Assembly (NCBI GenBank): GCA_963575745.1
Contig: CAUYUJ010021148.1
Location: forward strand, 243,148 to 307,147
Direction: 5' to 3'
From: Prorocentrum cordatum
Lineage: Eukaryota > Sar > Dinophyceae > Prorocentrales > Prorocentraceae
Length of the DNA stretch: 64,000 nucleotides
The notes beneath the pieces were generated by a model that did no database searches, had not been told where the DNA came from, and saw nothing but the letters and a program-made list of their open reading frames with translations. How positions within the stretch are numbered: the first letter of the stretch is position 1; the number at the start of each line of letters is the position of its first letter. The position numbers were made by a program, and so were the translations under genes. Of the stretch, positions 51,358-62,258 are shown one piece after another.

Positions 51358-51586
51358 TGGCGCCCCAAGAAGAGAGCCCGATCCGACGAGGATCAAGATG
51401 AGCTTCTGTCGGGCATCGGCCAGGTGCTTTCCGAGATGGAGCAGGTTAGCTCCAGACAGGGCAGCGTCGGGTCGCAGGTCGCCCCCTCGCCGAGATGACG
51501 GAGACCTCTGGGTCCACTGGAAGAACAACAACAATTCGTCCTCCTCCTCCTCCTTCTCCTCCCACCTTCCTCTTTGTTCCTCTTCC

Positions 51587-51617
<31 letters not shown>

Positions 51618-52173
51618 CTTCGCGTAACAGTGCGTCTACTGGGCTCCCCTTGCTTGTCGGCCACGGCGCAACTTCGTGGCCGTGCCTTGGAACGGCCACA
51701 CTTCATTTGCATGTGTCAATACTGCCGCCCGCACAGGTCAGAGGAGCAACCAAGTTTCTGCCAAGTGTCCCCCCACCCATGACAAAGCTGTGCCCTGGAA
51801 GCCCACGTGCAGGAGGGGGCCTGATTTACCTGTGCCAGGAGGCGGTAGGTCTGCGGGCGTGGGGCTCTTTTTCGCAGTTGACACCTCGGGCGGCACTGAT
51901 ACTTTTGCGCGTCCCAAGTTCGGGACTTTCCCGATATCCAGACCTATGCCATCGTCGCAATTTCTGAACCCCAACCTCGAGCCCGCCCTCTCCACTGCAG
52001 CCGAGAAGTCCGCGCTCAGGCAGGTGCGCGCACACATCGATCCCGCCGCGGAGGCTCGCTTGTTTTTGCGCGGCGCTGACGGCCAGCGCGCACCCACCCG
52101 CGGCCTCGGCAAGTTCGCCAGCAGCGTCGCTGGGGATCTGGGGAAAGTGGCCCAGCCGATGCCTCCTCGCTGA
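51358..52173 (+). pseudogene. L3 ORF1-like region
   Basis: The ATG at 51358 starts MAPQEES in one frame, while the neighbouring frame reads KKRARSDEDQDELLSGIGQ. One extra C in CCCC at 51363-51368 separates them, and the joined start would carry a PKKRAR-type nuclear signal. Acidic and Gln/Ser-rich sequence follows (LSEMEQVSSRQGSVGSQ), then DLWVHWKNNNN in another frame, a (TTC)n run at 51590-51622, and a Cys-rich patch, CMCQYCRPHRSEEQPSFCQ, near 51710-51770. From 51676 another frame is open to 52173 (SALRQVRAHIDPAAEARLFL). Probably a nucleic-acid-binding ORF1, but no family is certain. Confidence 0.45.
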
Positions 52174-52689
52174 CGAGTCGTGGACGAAGGGGGGGGGGTC
52201 AGTCTGCGGGGCGTCTGGGCAGGATCTCTGCCCGCATGTGTTGGGGGGCCCTAAGGACCCTGAAGAGCCGAACTCTCTGGTGCTGCGCGGTGTCCTGGAC
52301 CCGGGGCCCCCTCCCGATCGCGCCCCTCCTGCCTCGGCACTCTCGGTATTCCAGAGGTCCGATGGCCCCCGGACGCTGCCCCGGGCATCGAGGCTTTCGG
52401 GTTCTCCGCTGCGGTCGGCGCCGTCTGGCTGGAGGCGGGCGGTTCCAATCCGGATCCAGCCGTTGCTCCTGCAGAGAGCAGGGGCCTTCTTCGCGCGGCC
52501 GCCGCTCGGCATCTCGGGCGGCTCGAGCGCGGGCAGGCCACCGACGAGCAAGACCTACATCGGCACCTCGGCCCCCTTTCGATCCAGCACATCCGACGGC
52601 AGCTCGACGAGCTCGAACGAAGCGACGCTCCCCCCAACGATGGGTTGAAACGCAGGTGCGGTTAGTATCGTAACACGCACCTCGGGTTC

Positions 52690-53560
52690 GGCCAGGCGTT
52701 CCGCCATCCTTAAAGGCGCAGTTGACCCCGCTGGCCATCGGCTCTCAGACCCCGACGAGGTTTCAAAGAGGTTGGCTTCGCTCCAGGACACGGCGCGCAG
52801 CGGGGGATGTTCTTGCGACAAGGCGCGTGAGAACATCGCGCCTTTCGTGCAGCCCTGCCCACCTCGCGCGCTCTGGAAGCTCGAGTTCGGAGCCTTCGCC
52901 GAGCTTGTTCGGCGTCGTCGGGGCAGCGCCCCTGGCCTTGACGGGGCCCTGTCTTTTTTTTTCTCGAGGGCTCGCCCTGGGGATCGTGGTCTGGAAGTTC
53001 TGGTTGCCATCTACGAGGTGGTCCTCGACGGCACGTTCCCTGCGACACCTTTGACTTTGCCATGCGCGTCTTCCTCGCGAAGCGCACCTCCGCCTCCGAC
53101 TGCTCTGAGGGCGCTTCCTGGCTCCCTGCTTCGACTCGGTCGACGTCGCCGTCGAGCGCCGAGAGCAAGATCGCCAGCCCTTGGGGGCCCCAGGAAGGGT
53201 GGGTTCCAGCTCCAGAGGGGGGCCATGCAGGGGCGCCCAAAATCTGGAAACGCCCGAGCCCTGGCACTTGACCCAATGATTCTGCATGTTTCATCCTGCA
53301 GCCCTCGGCATCCAGTTGCCGTCGCCGCCTTTGCCGACGACGTCGGCCTCGGCGCTTTTGATCTCCACCAGGCGCTGCGCTCGTTGCTGCCGGCGTGGAG
53401 CGTCGTCGGCTGGGCCCGTGCTCAAACCGTCGTAGTTGTAGTGACCGCTCTGCCCAGGAACGAGGTCCTTTCTTACCTCGGGATCCTCTTGGGCCTGGCA
53501 GGGAGGGCGGCGGCGCGGCGCGAGGTTGCCTTACATATCTCGGGCGCGATCAGGTTTTGA
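52690..53560 (+). pseudogene. L3 reverse transcriptase with internal deletion
   Basis: The frame from 52772 reads RALWKLEFGAFAELVRRRRG, SAPGLDGALSFFF (GxDG-type fingers motif) and EVLVAIYEVVLDGTFPATPL. It then loses similarity. A neighbouring frame (FAMRVFLAKRTSASDCSEGA) continues the family for a short way, and the first catalytic-Asp block is missing. Sequence resumes in frame with GFQLQRGAMQGRPKSGNARA (QGxPxSG box), LALDPMI and VAAFADDVGLGAFDLHQALR, whose FADD is at 53330-53341, then EVLSYLGILLG. LALDP and ADD spacing fit LINE RTs. The deletion and frameshifts make it inactive. Confidence 0.72.
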
Positions 53561-54233
53561 AGCGTGTGAACGTCGGAGCCGCGTGCGTGCAATACTTTCT
53601 GTCGCAGTGCCTTGGGCCGCGTCGCCCAGTGTTATTCCTCCACTTCCGAAGCATATCGTCTTGAACGGGAATCCCTCCAGACCCTCGTCCTGGCGCCCAG
53701 GGGCGCTCTCTCGCGCAATCGTTCGAAGTCGCCAAGGACTTTGGCTTGCCCGCGCAGGCGAGGTCTCGTGCGTGCATGGCCCAGGCGGCGCAGTGCAGAC
53801 GTGCTTCCTATGCAACGGCATTCCGCGAGGCCTGCGAATATTTCGACGAGCCGGCGACAGCGACGTAGCCTTGGCCACGCACGTCCGGGGACAACGGTGA
53901 CAAAAGAGTTGTATCGCTCAAATGGTTCGTAGCTATCGAGCTCTGAATGCCCCACGATAGATCTCTGCAGGCTCGCTGTAACATTTCTACAGACGAGCTC
54001 GACAGGCGACGCAGGTATTCAATATCGGGCTGGCCCTTGCCCAAGTTGCTCTGGCCATCTCGCATCCCCGTCGGTCGAGTTGCCTTGCTCCCTGGTTCCT
54101 CACGATCGCGGCCCTTGTAGGGGTCACCAACAGTTGGTGCGCCACTCGCCGTTTTCGGGAACGCGCTAAGAGGCACCGATGGCGCCAATTCGTGGCGGCA
54201 GGAGATGACATCCCGCACCACTGTTATGTCTGC
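53561..54233 (+). pseudogene. L3 post-RT C-terminal remnant
   Basis: RVRAILSVAVPWAASPSVIP at 53584-53645 resembles the post-RT segment of dinoflagellate LINEs. RRRFRERAKRHRWRQFVAAG then DDIPHHCYVCP just before the TGA at 54231 is the basic/Trp tail. The middle is spread over frames. Assigned mainly by position after the RT. Confidence 0.5.
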
Positions 54234-54559
54234 CCGTGACTCATCTTTCTTTTAGCTCGCTTGCCCCGCCTTCCTCCGTCGTTCGCCTCCGCCTCGGCTG
54301 CCTGTCGTCTCGGTCTTTTCGGTCTCGACCCGCTCCCCGCTGATCAAGGAATGTCCATCGCATGCCTGCACGACGCACTCAACCCGCATAGGAAGGATGG
54401 GCAGCCTTCCCAAGGGCCCCCCTGCATCCTTCCCTCCGCGGTGCATCCTTCGTCGCTATCATTGGCCGAGCCCCGCTGGATTGAGCAGAGCATTGAAATC
54501 CATGGGCCACGCAGCGTGAAGGGTGACTCCCTCCACGGAGCATCGCCGCCATCATTGAT
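54234..54559. other. Spacer between L3 and the satellite
   Basis: No gene or RNA recognised. Starts CTCATCTTTCTTTTAG and may include the 3' untranslated region of L3. Confidence 0.4.
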
Positions 54560-56020
54560 TGATTGTCACATCCGAACACATCCAATCCTCAATATTTGAA
54601 CCTCCCTCAGCAGGCAAGAGGTTATTGAGGTGGAAGAGCCGTCTCTCTGAACCGCCTGCGCCCAGAGGGATTCTGGGACATCCGAACAACCCCTCCCTCG
54701 GTCTGAACTCCCTGCCCCCCTGTCAACCAATTTCCCCCCCCCCGCGGAAGTAGCATGCAAGAGATTGTCATTTCGGAATAGTTGTTTCGATGAACCACCT
54801 GCGCCAGTCCTTGAACCTCCCTCCTGTCCCCCTCGCAACCCCTCTCCCCCCCCTCACCGCGAAGGCAGCAGGCAAGAAGTTGTGGGGGTGGACGAGCCGT
54901 GGAAGAGCCGTTTCTTTGAATCGCTTACGCCCAGATGGATGCGTGGACATCCGAACAGACCAATCATCAGTCTTGGAACCTCCCGCGTCCCTCCCTCAAC
55001 CTTTCCCCCCTCCCCCCGCGGAGGCGGCAGGCAAGAGGTTGTGGGGGTGGAAGAGATGTCTCTCTGAACCACCTGCGCCCACAGGGATGCTGAGACATCC
55101 GAACACACCAATCCAAACCAATCCTCAGTCCTTCAACCTCCCTCCTCCCCCCACCCCGCGACCTTTCCCCCCACCCCGTGGAGGCAGCAGGCAAGAGGTT
55201 GCGTGGGGTGGAATAGCTGTTTCTCGAACCGCCTGCGCCCAGAGGGATGTTGGATGTTGGGACATCTGGACGATCCCATCCTCAGTCCATCGACCGAGGT
55301 TGTGGGGGTAGAAGGCCCGTCTCTCTGAACCGCCTGCGCCCAGAGGGATGCGTGGACATCCGAACAACCCAATCCTCAGCCCTTGGTCATCCCCCTCCTC
55401 CCACCCCCTCAACCCCTCCCTCCCCCCGCGGAAGCACCAGGCCAAAAGTTGTGGGAGTGGAAGACCCGTGTCTCCTGAGCCGCCTGCGCCCAGAGGGATG
55501 GTGGGGCATCCGAACAACCCAATCCTCAGCCTTTGATCTCCCTCTTCTCCCCCTCAACCCCTCCCGCGGAGGCAGCAGGCAAGAGGTTGTGGGAGTGGAA
55601 GAGTCGTTTCTCTGAACCAGCTGCGTCCAAATGAGTGCTGGGACATCCGAGCAGCCCAATCATCAGCCCTGTACTTGAACCCCCCTCCTGCCCCCTCAGC
55701 CTCTCCCCCTCCCCGCGGAGGCAGCAGGCAAGAGGTTGTGTGGGGTGGAATAGCTGTTTCTCTGAACCGCCTGCGGCCGGAGGGATGCTGGGACATCCGA
55801 ACACATCCAATCCTCAGTCCTTGAATTTCCATCCCCCCCCCCCTCCCCCCACCCGCGGAGGCAGCAGGCAAGAGGCTGTGGAGTTGGAAGAGGCGTCTCT
55901 CTGCACCGCCCGCGCCCAGAGGGAGGCTGGGACACCCGAACAGCCCATCCCATCGGTCCTGGAACCTCCCTCCCCTCCCCCTGTCAACCGTCTCCCCCCC
56001 CCCGCGGAGGCAGCAGGATG
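54560..56020 (+). repeat. C-rich satellite with unit of about 145 bp, about 11 units
   Basis: CAGGCAAGAGG-type words at 54611, 54754, 54869, 55028, 55188, 55437, 55576, 55725 and 55865, plus relatives near 55296 and 56010. Each unit: GGTTGTGGGGGTGGAAGAG, CTCTCTGAACCGCCTGCGCC, AGAGGGATGCTGGGACATCC, GAACAACCCAATCCTCAGTC and a variable C-rich spacer ending CCCCGCGGAGGCAG. Length varies 115-160 bp, mainly in the C-rich spacer. No protein repeat. Confidence 0.93.
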
Positions 56021-56228
56021 CAGCTGGCGGTGCAGCAGCGCTCGGCGCCCCACCACCGCAGGGGCTAGGCTCGCCGGCCCCCCGCGGGCGCCCGGAGCGC
56101 CCCCCTTCCCTGACGCCGCCGCGGAGGCGCGCGCGGGCGAGCGCGCGGACGCCCGAGCCTGGCCTGCGCCAGCACGTCGCGGACGGCTCGGGCACATCGT
56201 GCGTTTCGCTTCTGTCTGCGGCAGGCTG
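56021..56228. other. GC-rich unique segment
   Basis: GCGCGCGGGCGAGCGCGCGG-type sequence between the satellite and FB2. Nothing recognised. Confidence 0.4.
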
Positions 56229-56418
56229 ACGTCGGGCCTGTCCCTGTACAGGGGGGGATTTTCGACGAGAAATAAAGAATATTTCAAACATAATCAAAAG
56301 ATAGTCCAAAGATGGTCCGGGACGATTTTTTCAGTACTTGTCGACCATTTTGGCATATTTGTAGGGTTGTTTTTTATTTTTCGTCGAACATCCCCCTGTA
56401 GGGGGACAGGCCCGACTT
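56229..56418. mobile_element. FB2 MITE-like element, copy 3 (longest)
   Basis: 190 bp. ACGTCGGGCCTGTCCCTGTA then CAGGGGGGGATTTTCGACGA mirrors TCGTCGAACATCCCCCTGTA then GGGGGACAGGCCCGAC, inverted arms of about 38 bp. Very AT-rich centre (AATATTTCAAACATAATC). This copy defines the family. Confidence 0.9.
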
Positions 56419-56687
56419 AATGTTTGCGGTAGGTTCGTGTGGTGTCGGCGCGGCGGCAACCCCTCCGCGGGCTTGCGAGGTCGAGCGCCGCCCTGTGGCC
56501 CGGGCGTCAGCCGATGTAGAAAGAGAATCGGCGAGCGAAAGGCAGCCGAAGCTCTTGCAGGCGGAACGATCCGCGCGGTGTCAGAGACCAACGCTGGGGT
56601 CGTCACAACACGAACCTGCCGTTTGCACGCTCTCTGGCATCCTCTCTCGCGACGGAGGGTTCGGTAGAAGAGCGGAGCATTGTGTGT

Positions 56688-56840
56688 CCTCGCAATTCCG
56701 TCGTCAGAGTGCAGTAGCGTGCGTGAGTTTCCGATAATCGATGAGAGAGCGCCGACTCGGCATCGATTAGCGTTGATGTAGCGTCGACTGGCGTCGATTC
56801 GCAAGAGCCAGTCAGCTGGTACGGGAAGTTTCCATGAGTT
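56688..56840. repeat. R14 dispersed repeat, copy 2
   Basis: TGTCCTCGCAATTCCGTCG, GTGCAGTAGCGTGCGTGAG, GCGTTGATGTAGCGTCG and GTCGATTCGCAAGAGCCA match 6472-6640. 56419-56687 upstream is unassigned. Confidence 0.65.
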
Positions 56841-56892
56841 GCTGCAGAAGTCTCTCACGGCGGAGGGCTTGCGCCCATTCTCGGCCTCTGAG

Positions 56893-57105
56893 GTTTAGGA
56901 TTCCCAGGTGGGGTCCGAGCAGATGGGGTCGGGGGATCGCGCTGCATCGCCAATGCATCGCCGATGCGGCTCGATGCGGAGGCCGATGTTCTCCACGCCG
57001 ACGTCGCCGATGCATCGCCGACGTCGCCGATGCATCGGTGATGCATCGACGATGCGGCGTGATCCCCCGACCCAATCTTCCTCAGACCCCCTTTGGGAGG
57101 CCTCC
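56893..57105. mobile_element. FB9 palindromic element, copy 2, with expanded centre
   Basis: Left TTCCCAGGTGGGGTCCGAGC, right CTCAGACCCCCTTTGGGAGG, inner GGGGGATCGCGCTGCATCG facing GATGCGGCGTGATCCCCC. The centre holds six or more CGATGCATCG/CGACGTCGCCGATGC words instead of the single dyad at 14064. Confidence 0.8.
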
Positions 57106-57195
57106 ACGAGTGGCCCTCACCCGGGCCCCGGGAAAGGAGACTTTTTGGTAGCTGTGAAAGTTTCACGGTGGAGGATGTTTGGGGTGCTTCCATCG

Positions 57196-57385
57196 AAGAA
57201 GAAAAGCACCATACACATAATCTTTTGGTGTTCCGCGCCGATGGCTTGGATCCGCGCTGGGGCCCCCCTGGCGGCGCCTCCGGCGTCGCCCCTGGCGCGC
57301 TCCGCGCGCCAGGGAAGGGTCCAGCGCGGATCCAAGAAATCCGTGCGGAGCGCCAAAACTTGATGTGTATGCCGTTTTCTCTTCC
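57196..57385 (+). mobile_element. FB1 foldback element, copy K
   Basis: ACACATAATCTTTTGGTG and TTGGATCCGCGCTGGGGCCC at left, GTCCAGCGCGGATCCAAGAA and AACTTGATGTGTATGCCG at right. Related words GGAGGATGTTTGGGGTGCTT and GGAGGATGTCTGGGCTGCTT lie on the two flanks. Confidence 0.84.
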
Positions 57386-57389
57386 TCTG

Positions 57390-58740
57390 GGCGGAGGATG
57401 TCTGGGCTGCTTCCAGCCACGCCGCCACACCGTGCACCGCAAGGAGGGCGCGGCTTCTCTTGCTTCATCTTTTCGTGGCCCAGGGCCATCGGCCCGTGGC
57501 CGCACCACTCTATACAGATCTCCTCGTTGCGTGGCGATGGCCCCTCGTGTATTTGCTTCTGTGAGCTCGGGCTCAACAGCCCCAGCCTGCGAACCCGGGC
57601 TGTTCTTGTCATGGTCGTTTGAAGGCGAGCATTCAAAATGTTTAAGATCCAGCAGTCACAACTTTTAAGTTCAAGGCATTTTCCTCGTCTGTTTTTGCCG
57701 ATCCGGGCCTTAGCCACTCATGCCCCTCTCTAGAAACTGTTGGAACAGATCATAGAACGCGGTTGGGCTCTAGGAGCAAGTGCGTATGTGTTATTGTTCC
57801 CTTGCACATTTTGCTTACAATGGTTCTCCTCTTTCTGCTCCTATCCTTCTACGGCGGCGGCTGCAACGAGTCATCATCTCCGCATCGCTCCGATCCCGTA
57901 CGCTCTTTCCCCCTCCTCTTCCTCCCCAGGGCCACCAAAGAAGGACTTGGGATGAGAAGCCAGCCCCAGGGAAGGGGTCCAGACTCTTGGCGAGCCTGGC
58001 TGGGAAAGTATCACGAAGGAGGATGTCTGGGTTGCTTCCAGCCATGCCGCCACACCTTGCACCTCAAGGAGGGCGCGGCTTCTCCTGCTTCATCCTTTCG
58101 TGGCCCAGGGCCATCGGCCTGCGCCCGCACCAGCCTATATGTATTTGCTTCTGTGAGCTCGGGCTCAGCAGCCCCAGCCTGCGAACCCGGGCTGTTCTTG
58201 TCATGGGCGCTTTAAGGTCAAGCAGCCATAATGCTTGAGATCTACCAGACACAACTTTTAGTTCAAGGCAATTTTGCTCGTGCCAAGTTTAGCAGCATAG
58301 CCTTTTCAGTCCAATTAGCTGGGAGCGTGCACTACAGAGAGGAACATGCGCTAAAGATTGGGACGGACGCGAAAGTGAAACAGTGCAAATACGCAGCACG
58401 CCACCGCTCACTCTTTTCCTCCTCTCCTCCTCACCTCGCATCTTATTTCCTCTTCGCACCGCATATGAAAGCAGATATTCTCATCGTTCAACGTTGGCAT
58501 CTCTGCTCATTTCGCCTCATGATTATCCTACCCGTTTGGAAAAGATCATAGAACGCGGTTGGATTCTAGGAGCAAGCTTGCTTGTGTGAATTATCGTTCC
58601 CCTGCCCATTCTGCTCCCAGTGGTCCTTCTCTTCCTGCTCTTATCCTTTTACGGCGGCAGCAGCAACGACGCATCATCTCCGCGAAGTTCCGATCCCATA
58701 CGCTCCCCCCTCCTCTTCCTCCCTCCCTCCCCCCTCCCCA
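57390..58740 (+). repeat. Tandem segmental duplication with unit of about 620-720 bp
   Basis: 57394-57690 matches 58018-58275 (GGAGGATGTCTGGG(C/T)TGC, GGAGGGCGCGGCTTCTC, CCTGCGAACCCGGGCTGTTC). 57748-57925 matches 58545-58740 (GATCATAGAACGCGGTTGG, CTTTTACGGCGGCAGC-type, GATCCCATACGCTC). Unit 2 has an extra 250 bp (58280-58545). The repeat contains a mononucleotide-rich CCTCCTCTTCCTCCC end. Confidence 0.82.
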
Positions 58741-60240
58741 GATGTGGCTAACACGGCAGTGGTATTGCAGGGTGACCCTCGAACCTCAGCGCGTTGACTA
58801 CCAGGCTCAATGCCAGACATTAGCACTGTTTGGAGCAGCAGTGGTTCTGCAACATGTTGGTGATGACCGCTTGGTGGGCCCTTAGTCTCAGCTTGAAGAT
58901 GAGGCGGTGGCGAGTGGCGCCCCCACAACACAGATTGCCAGGCTGGCTTGCACATGGTTGGCACGCGGCACGCTTGCTTTACCCAGTCAGTGTGAGAATA
59001 CTCTTTGCAGGCACGCATTTTCTTGCCGAATGGCGCGCTGCTCACATGCTTTGAACGTGGCGAGGTTGTACGGCTATTTGTGCAGCAACTGTACTGTGTT
59101 AACGGGACATAGTCTGTTGCTTGCGAGATAAGGGCGGCCAGAGAGGATTGAGATGGAAGGTGATTGCTTGTTGGTAACTTGACATTGGTAATGGTAGAGG
59201 CGGTAGTAGTGACGTTGATAGTTGTTGTCGTATTAGGAGTGTTAGCGGTATTCGTCGCACGGGTGCCATTGTATAAACAGTATTTTTGTAGACAGTAGAG
59301 AACAAAGTATTGCATTATCATGTTCCAGCACCGCGCCCGCAATTGTCAGGTACGGTTGATGTTCCCGCCACGGATTAGTTGTGTTGATACCGTTATCTTC
59401 TCATCAGCGGTCCCGTGTATCATGATAGGGTGCTAGAGGGAATTGTTGTATTTGTGTCGGGTGCATCGGGGCGGGTACCTTTCGTTTGCTCCCCATTCGA
59501 CCAGGTTGCAGCAAAGGTTGGGAAGTGGGCCCGTCCGTTCATGCGCAACGTGTGTTTCGGTGCACGAGTTCGCTGGTCGACGTCGCGGCGAACTGTTTCA
59601 AGTTGGCTTTTCTGAGACACCACTAGCTCTGCTGCCTCTGTCGGCGGGATCGCCGTTGGTTTGTCACGTCCTGGTAGCGTGCATGGAGCACCGTGGGGTT
59701 TGGCAGTTCGCTTGCAGCAACGTTAGCGTGACAAAGCCACTCAGCATTCCAGCGTGATTTTTTTTCCGCTGGTCGCTTGCACGAGGAGGACCTGGCATGT
59801 TCGACCGTTTTATGCCGCTGGATGTTTGTGAGCGGCGAGCGTTTTACACGTTCTCAACATGTGCGATTTGGCATCACCGCCATACCCATGTTTTAGACCG
59901 AGTCTCATTTCCCGAATGCTTATTGTGGCAGCAGGCCCGATCGGACTCAATCGGCAGGTCGGCGGCCAGAGTTCGGTGGGATCGCCAAAGTGCGCGGTCG
60001 GCGCAGAGCTTCCCGACAGAGTGCATGTATTCGCAGGTTGTGGCAGCGAGATGCCGAGGAATCGTGGCACCATCCCAGGCGAGCTGCTCCCGCTTCTGGT
60101 CGTGGAGCCCTGCGACCCTGGCTTGTGGCTTGTCCGAGCAGGAGGGCGCTCGAGGCAGCGCTGTTAGCAGAGCGTTGGAATGCCACACTCCGAGGCCAGT
60201 GAGCATGCGTTTTAAAGGATTGGGGCAGCCGTCGTGCCCC
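58741..60240. other. Lower-GC unassigned region
   Basis: Least repetitive 1.5 kb of the window. A 223-codon minus-strand frame (58674-59342, Thr/Asn-rich start) and a + frame at 59797-60363 exist. No motif, spliced leader or intron signal supports either. 60240-60300 turns GGA-rich. Confidence 0.35.
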
Positions 60241-61100
60241 GAGAGGGAGAGGATGGAGGAGGAATCGGAGGAGGGGGAGGGGGGGAGGAGGGAGGATGAG
60301 GAGCAACAGGCGCATGCGGAGGAGGGTGGCTTAGGGCCATCTTGGAGGGCATCGATCAAATAAGGGGGGGATCTTTCATTGGCCTCGCCCCTCCAGAGCC
60401 CTTACAAGTCACCTATTGGACAGTGGACCCCTCCTGGAGCGCTCTCGGGGCCGTAGTGGGACCCTTTTGGGGTTCCTCATCGGACTCCCTTGGGCCTGTT
60501 TGGATCCAGCTTGAGGCCTCAAGCACCAACGGCGAGAGGGCAAAAGAACATGAGTTGCTCAGCGATTGCTGAAGGATGTTGACCTCCTGGTGGCTTCCAA
60601 GGAAGGCTCCGTGGCCACTTGTGGCAATCGCTGGGCGGCCTCGGGGCCTTTTGGGGAAATGCTGGAAGTTAGCTTGAGCCATCTCGTGAACCGCCTTGGA
60701 AACCATCTTGCGCTCTCCGAGGCCCTCTTGAAGCCGTCGTGGGCGCTCCAAAGGGTCGTGGTCCCTCCCCTCTGGACACAGGGGGAAGGGGCAGGGGGAG
60801 GGGTCAAGATTCCCCCCCCCCCCGAGGGCGGCCGTCTCGCCAACTCACATCCGCCTTCCCACCACAGCAGTAGCACTCGAACCTCGGGCAGGGGCCGCCA
60901 TCGACCACGATCGAGAACCAAAGCAGACGCCAGCCAGGTTCGCGACGCCCGCGAGGCGCGCCGCGCGTGCCGGGGCACCCCGCATCACCGCTTTTCGGAT
61001 AGCAGCACAGAGTGATCGCGGGGCTCGCTCCCGCGCACGATCGCTGCAAGAATCGGCGCCCCCTTCGCCCCTGCTGGAAATTAGACCAGAGAAAAGCCTC
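60241..61100. other. GGA patch then quasi-repeat sequence
   Basis: 60240-60330 GGA-rich. 60350-60750 is the CTTGGAGGGCATC/CCTCCTGGAGCGC quasi-repeat type. 60800-61060 is GC-rich with CGCGCACGATCGC words. No gene recognised. Confidence 0.4.
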
Positions 61101-61104
61101 AATC

Positions 61105-61370
61105 GGTGGACGGGTTAGAGATTGGTGATATGGGTACTGAGATGGACTGTGAGATCGATAGTGGAATCAACAGTGATCAAGATTGTAAGGTCGATTGTGA
61201 GACCGATAGTGAAGTCGAATCAACGAGATCGATAGTGAGATCGATCGTGAGATCATTCGTGCGATCGATCGTGAGATCGATACTGGGATCGATTGTGAGA
61301 TCGATTTGTGAGATCGGGAGAGAGGTGGGTAATGAGATCGATGGTGAGACCGACCGATCAGGAGATCGAC
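61105..61370. repeat. GATCGATNGTGA minisatellite
   Basis: GAGATCGATCGTGAGATCG units of about 10-20 bp. Reverse complement of the unit at 10979-11120. Confidence 0.88.
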
Positions 61371-62084
61371 CAGGAACCGGGGACCCCGGGAACCCCCGTC
61401 GCCCACCGAAATCGGCCCGGAACCAGCAACCAGGAATTGGGGAACACAGAACCCGGAACCCGGGAACCCGGCCGCCCACCGAAATCGGCTCGCCTTGTGC
61501 GCCAAATCTTTCAATCTCCGCTAGGACCCCTTCAGTGCATGCACTAATTCGGGGAAGACAGCGCAGCGTGATCGCTTCGTGCCCGCGCATGACCCAAAGT
61601 TTGCCGCAGAGTGCACCTGTTATGTTGTTTTCTGACAGGGACGTGTGGGGGGGGGGGTCGCAGCGTGCGCAGCAGGCGGCAAGCCGTCCCTGTCAAAACC
61701 CATGCACAGTGATCGCGGCGCGTGGCGTTCGCCACTGGCTGGGCCAGACTCTCGGCCTCTGCAGCGAGAGGAATCGGCCGTGCAGTCCTGCGCTGCCCCT
61801 GTGGCGCGTGGCCGCAGTGGGAGCCCTGCGGTGCGGGCTCCTGCTGCCGCCGCTCCGCCGCCGCCGAGCCGCGGCCCGCCCGCACACCCCCCGACCCGCC
61901 CCGCAGTGCCCACTTCGGCCAGATTCGGGCGGCCCGATCCGATTCGATCCCGAGTCTTTCAGAGAGCAATGCGGCTGGGTGCTGGGGCTGCATGGCTGGG
62001 GGTCTGCTGAGGCCCAGCAGTGGGCGCAGCAAGCGAGTTTGGGCTCGACGAGTGTGTTGTGCTGTTCTGCTTCCGGTGGCCGTG
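61371..62084. other. Unassigned, with short repeats and a hairpin
   Basis: CGCCCACCGAAATCGGC occurs twice (61401, 61471). 61625-61700 has TTTTCTGACAGGGACG facing CGTCCCTGTCAAAA. The rest is GC-rich and no gene was recognised. Confidence 0.45.
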
Positions 62085-62258
62085 TTTGAGCCCCGGAACC
62101 GTCAACAACGGACCCGGGTGAAACACTGCGCCAGATCGATGGACCCCAGGAGGGGTCCAGGGACCGATGTTGAACGGATCTGTTTTCACCTCCCCCTTTT
62201 GACCAATTTCCTCGGGTGCCCAACCAGCTCAGACCCCTCGGCCGCCTCCAAGCCTGAT
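62085..62258. repeat. R12 dispersed repeat, copy 2
   Basis: GAGCCCCGGAACCGTCAAC, GGACCCCAGGAGGGGTCCAG, GGGACCGATGTTGAACGG and CTCAGACCCCTCGGCCGCC match 22030-22205. Confidence 0.62.

Larger units (their letters stand above)
51137..54233 (+). mobile_element. Non-LTR retroelement L3 with spliced-leader 5' end
   Basis: About 3.1 kb. Leader, then about 200 nt of untranslated sequence, a broken ORF1-like region, a broken RT with intact FADD, and a C-terminal basic/aromatic tail ending at the TGA at 54231-54233. No EEP or RNase H recognised and the RT core is deleted. The 5' junction is preceded by ACCTCCTCCTCCTC, a short (CCT)n. The 3' limit is set only by the end of the recognisable frame. The RT motifs differ from L1 and L2 (FADD, YLGILLG), so this is another LINE clade. 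Confidence 0.72.

Noticed and set aside
58770-58830. tRNA-like segment on the minus strand (GGTTCGAGGGTC with TAGTCAACGC)
   Set aside because: The spacing between A- and B-box-like words is about 10 nt, too short for a tRNA, and the arms do not pair.
58674-59342. Minus-strand 223-codon gene
   Set aside because: Thr/Asn-rich then mixed composition, no recognised motif, no leader or intron borders. Kept only as a note on the region.
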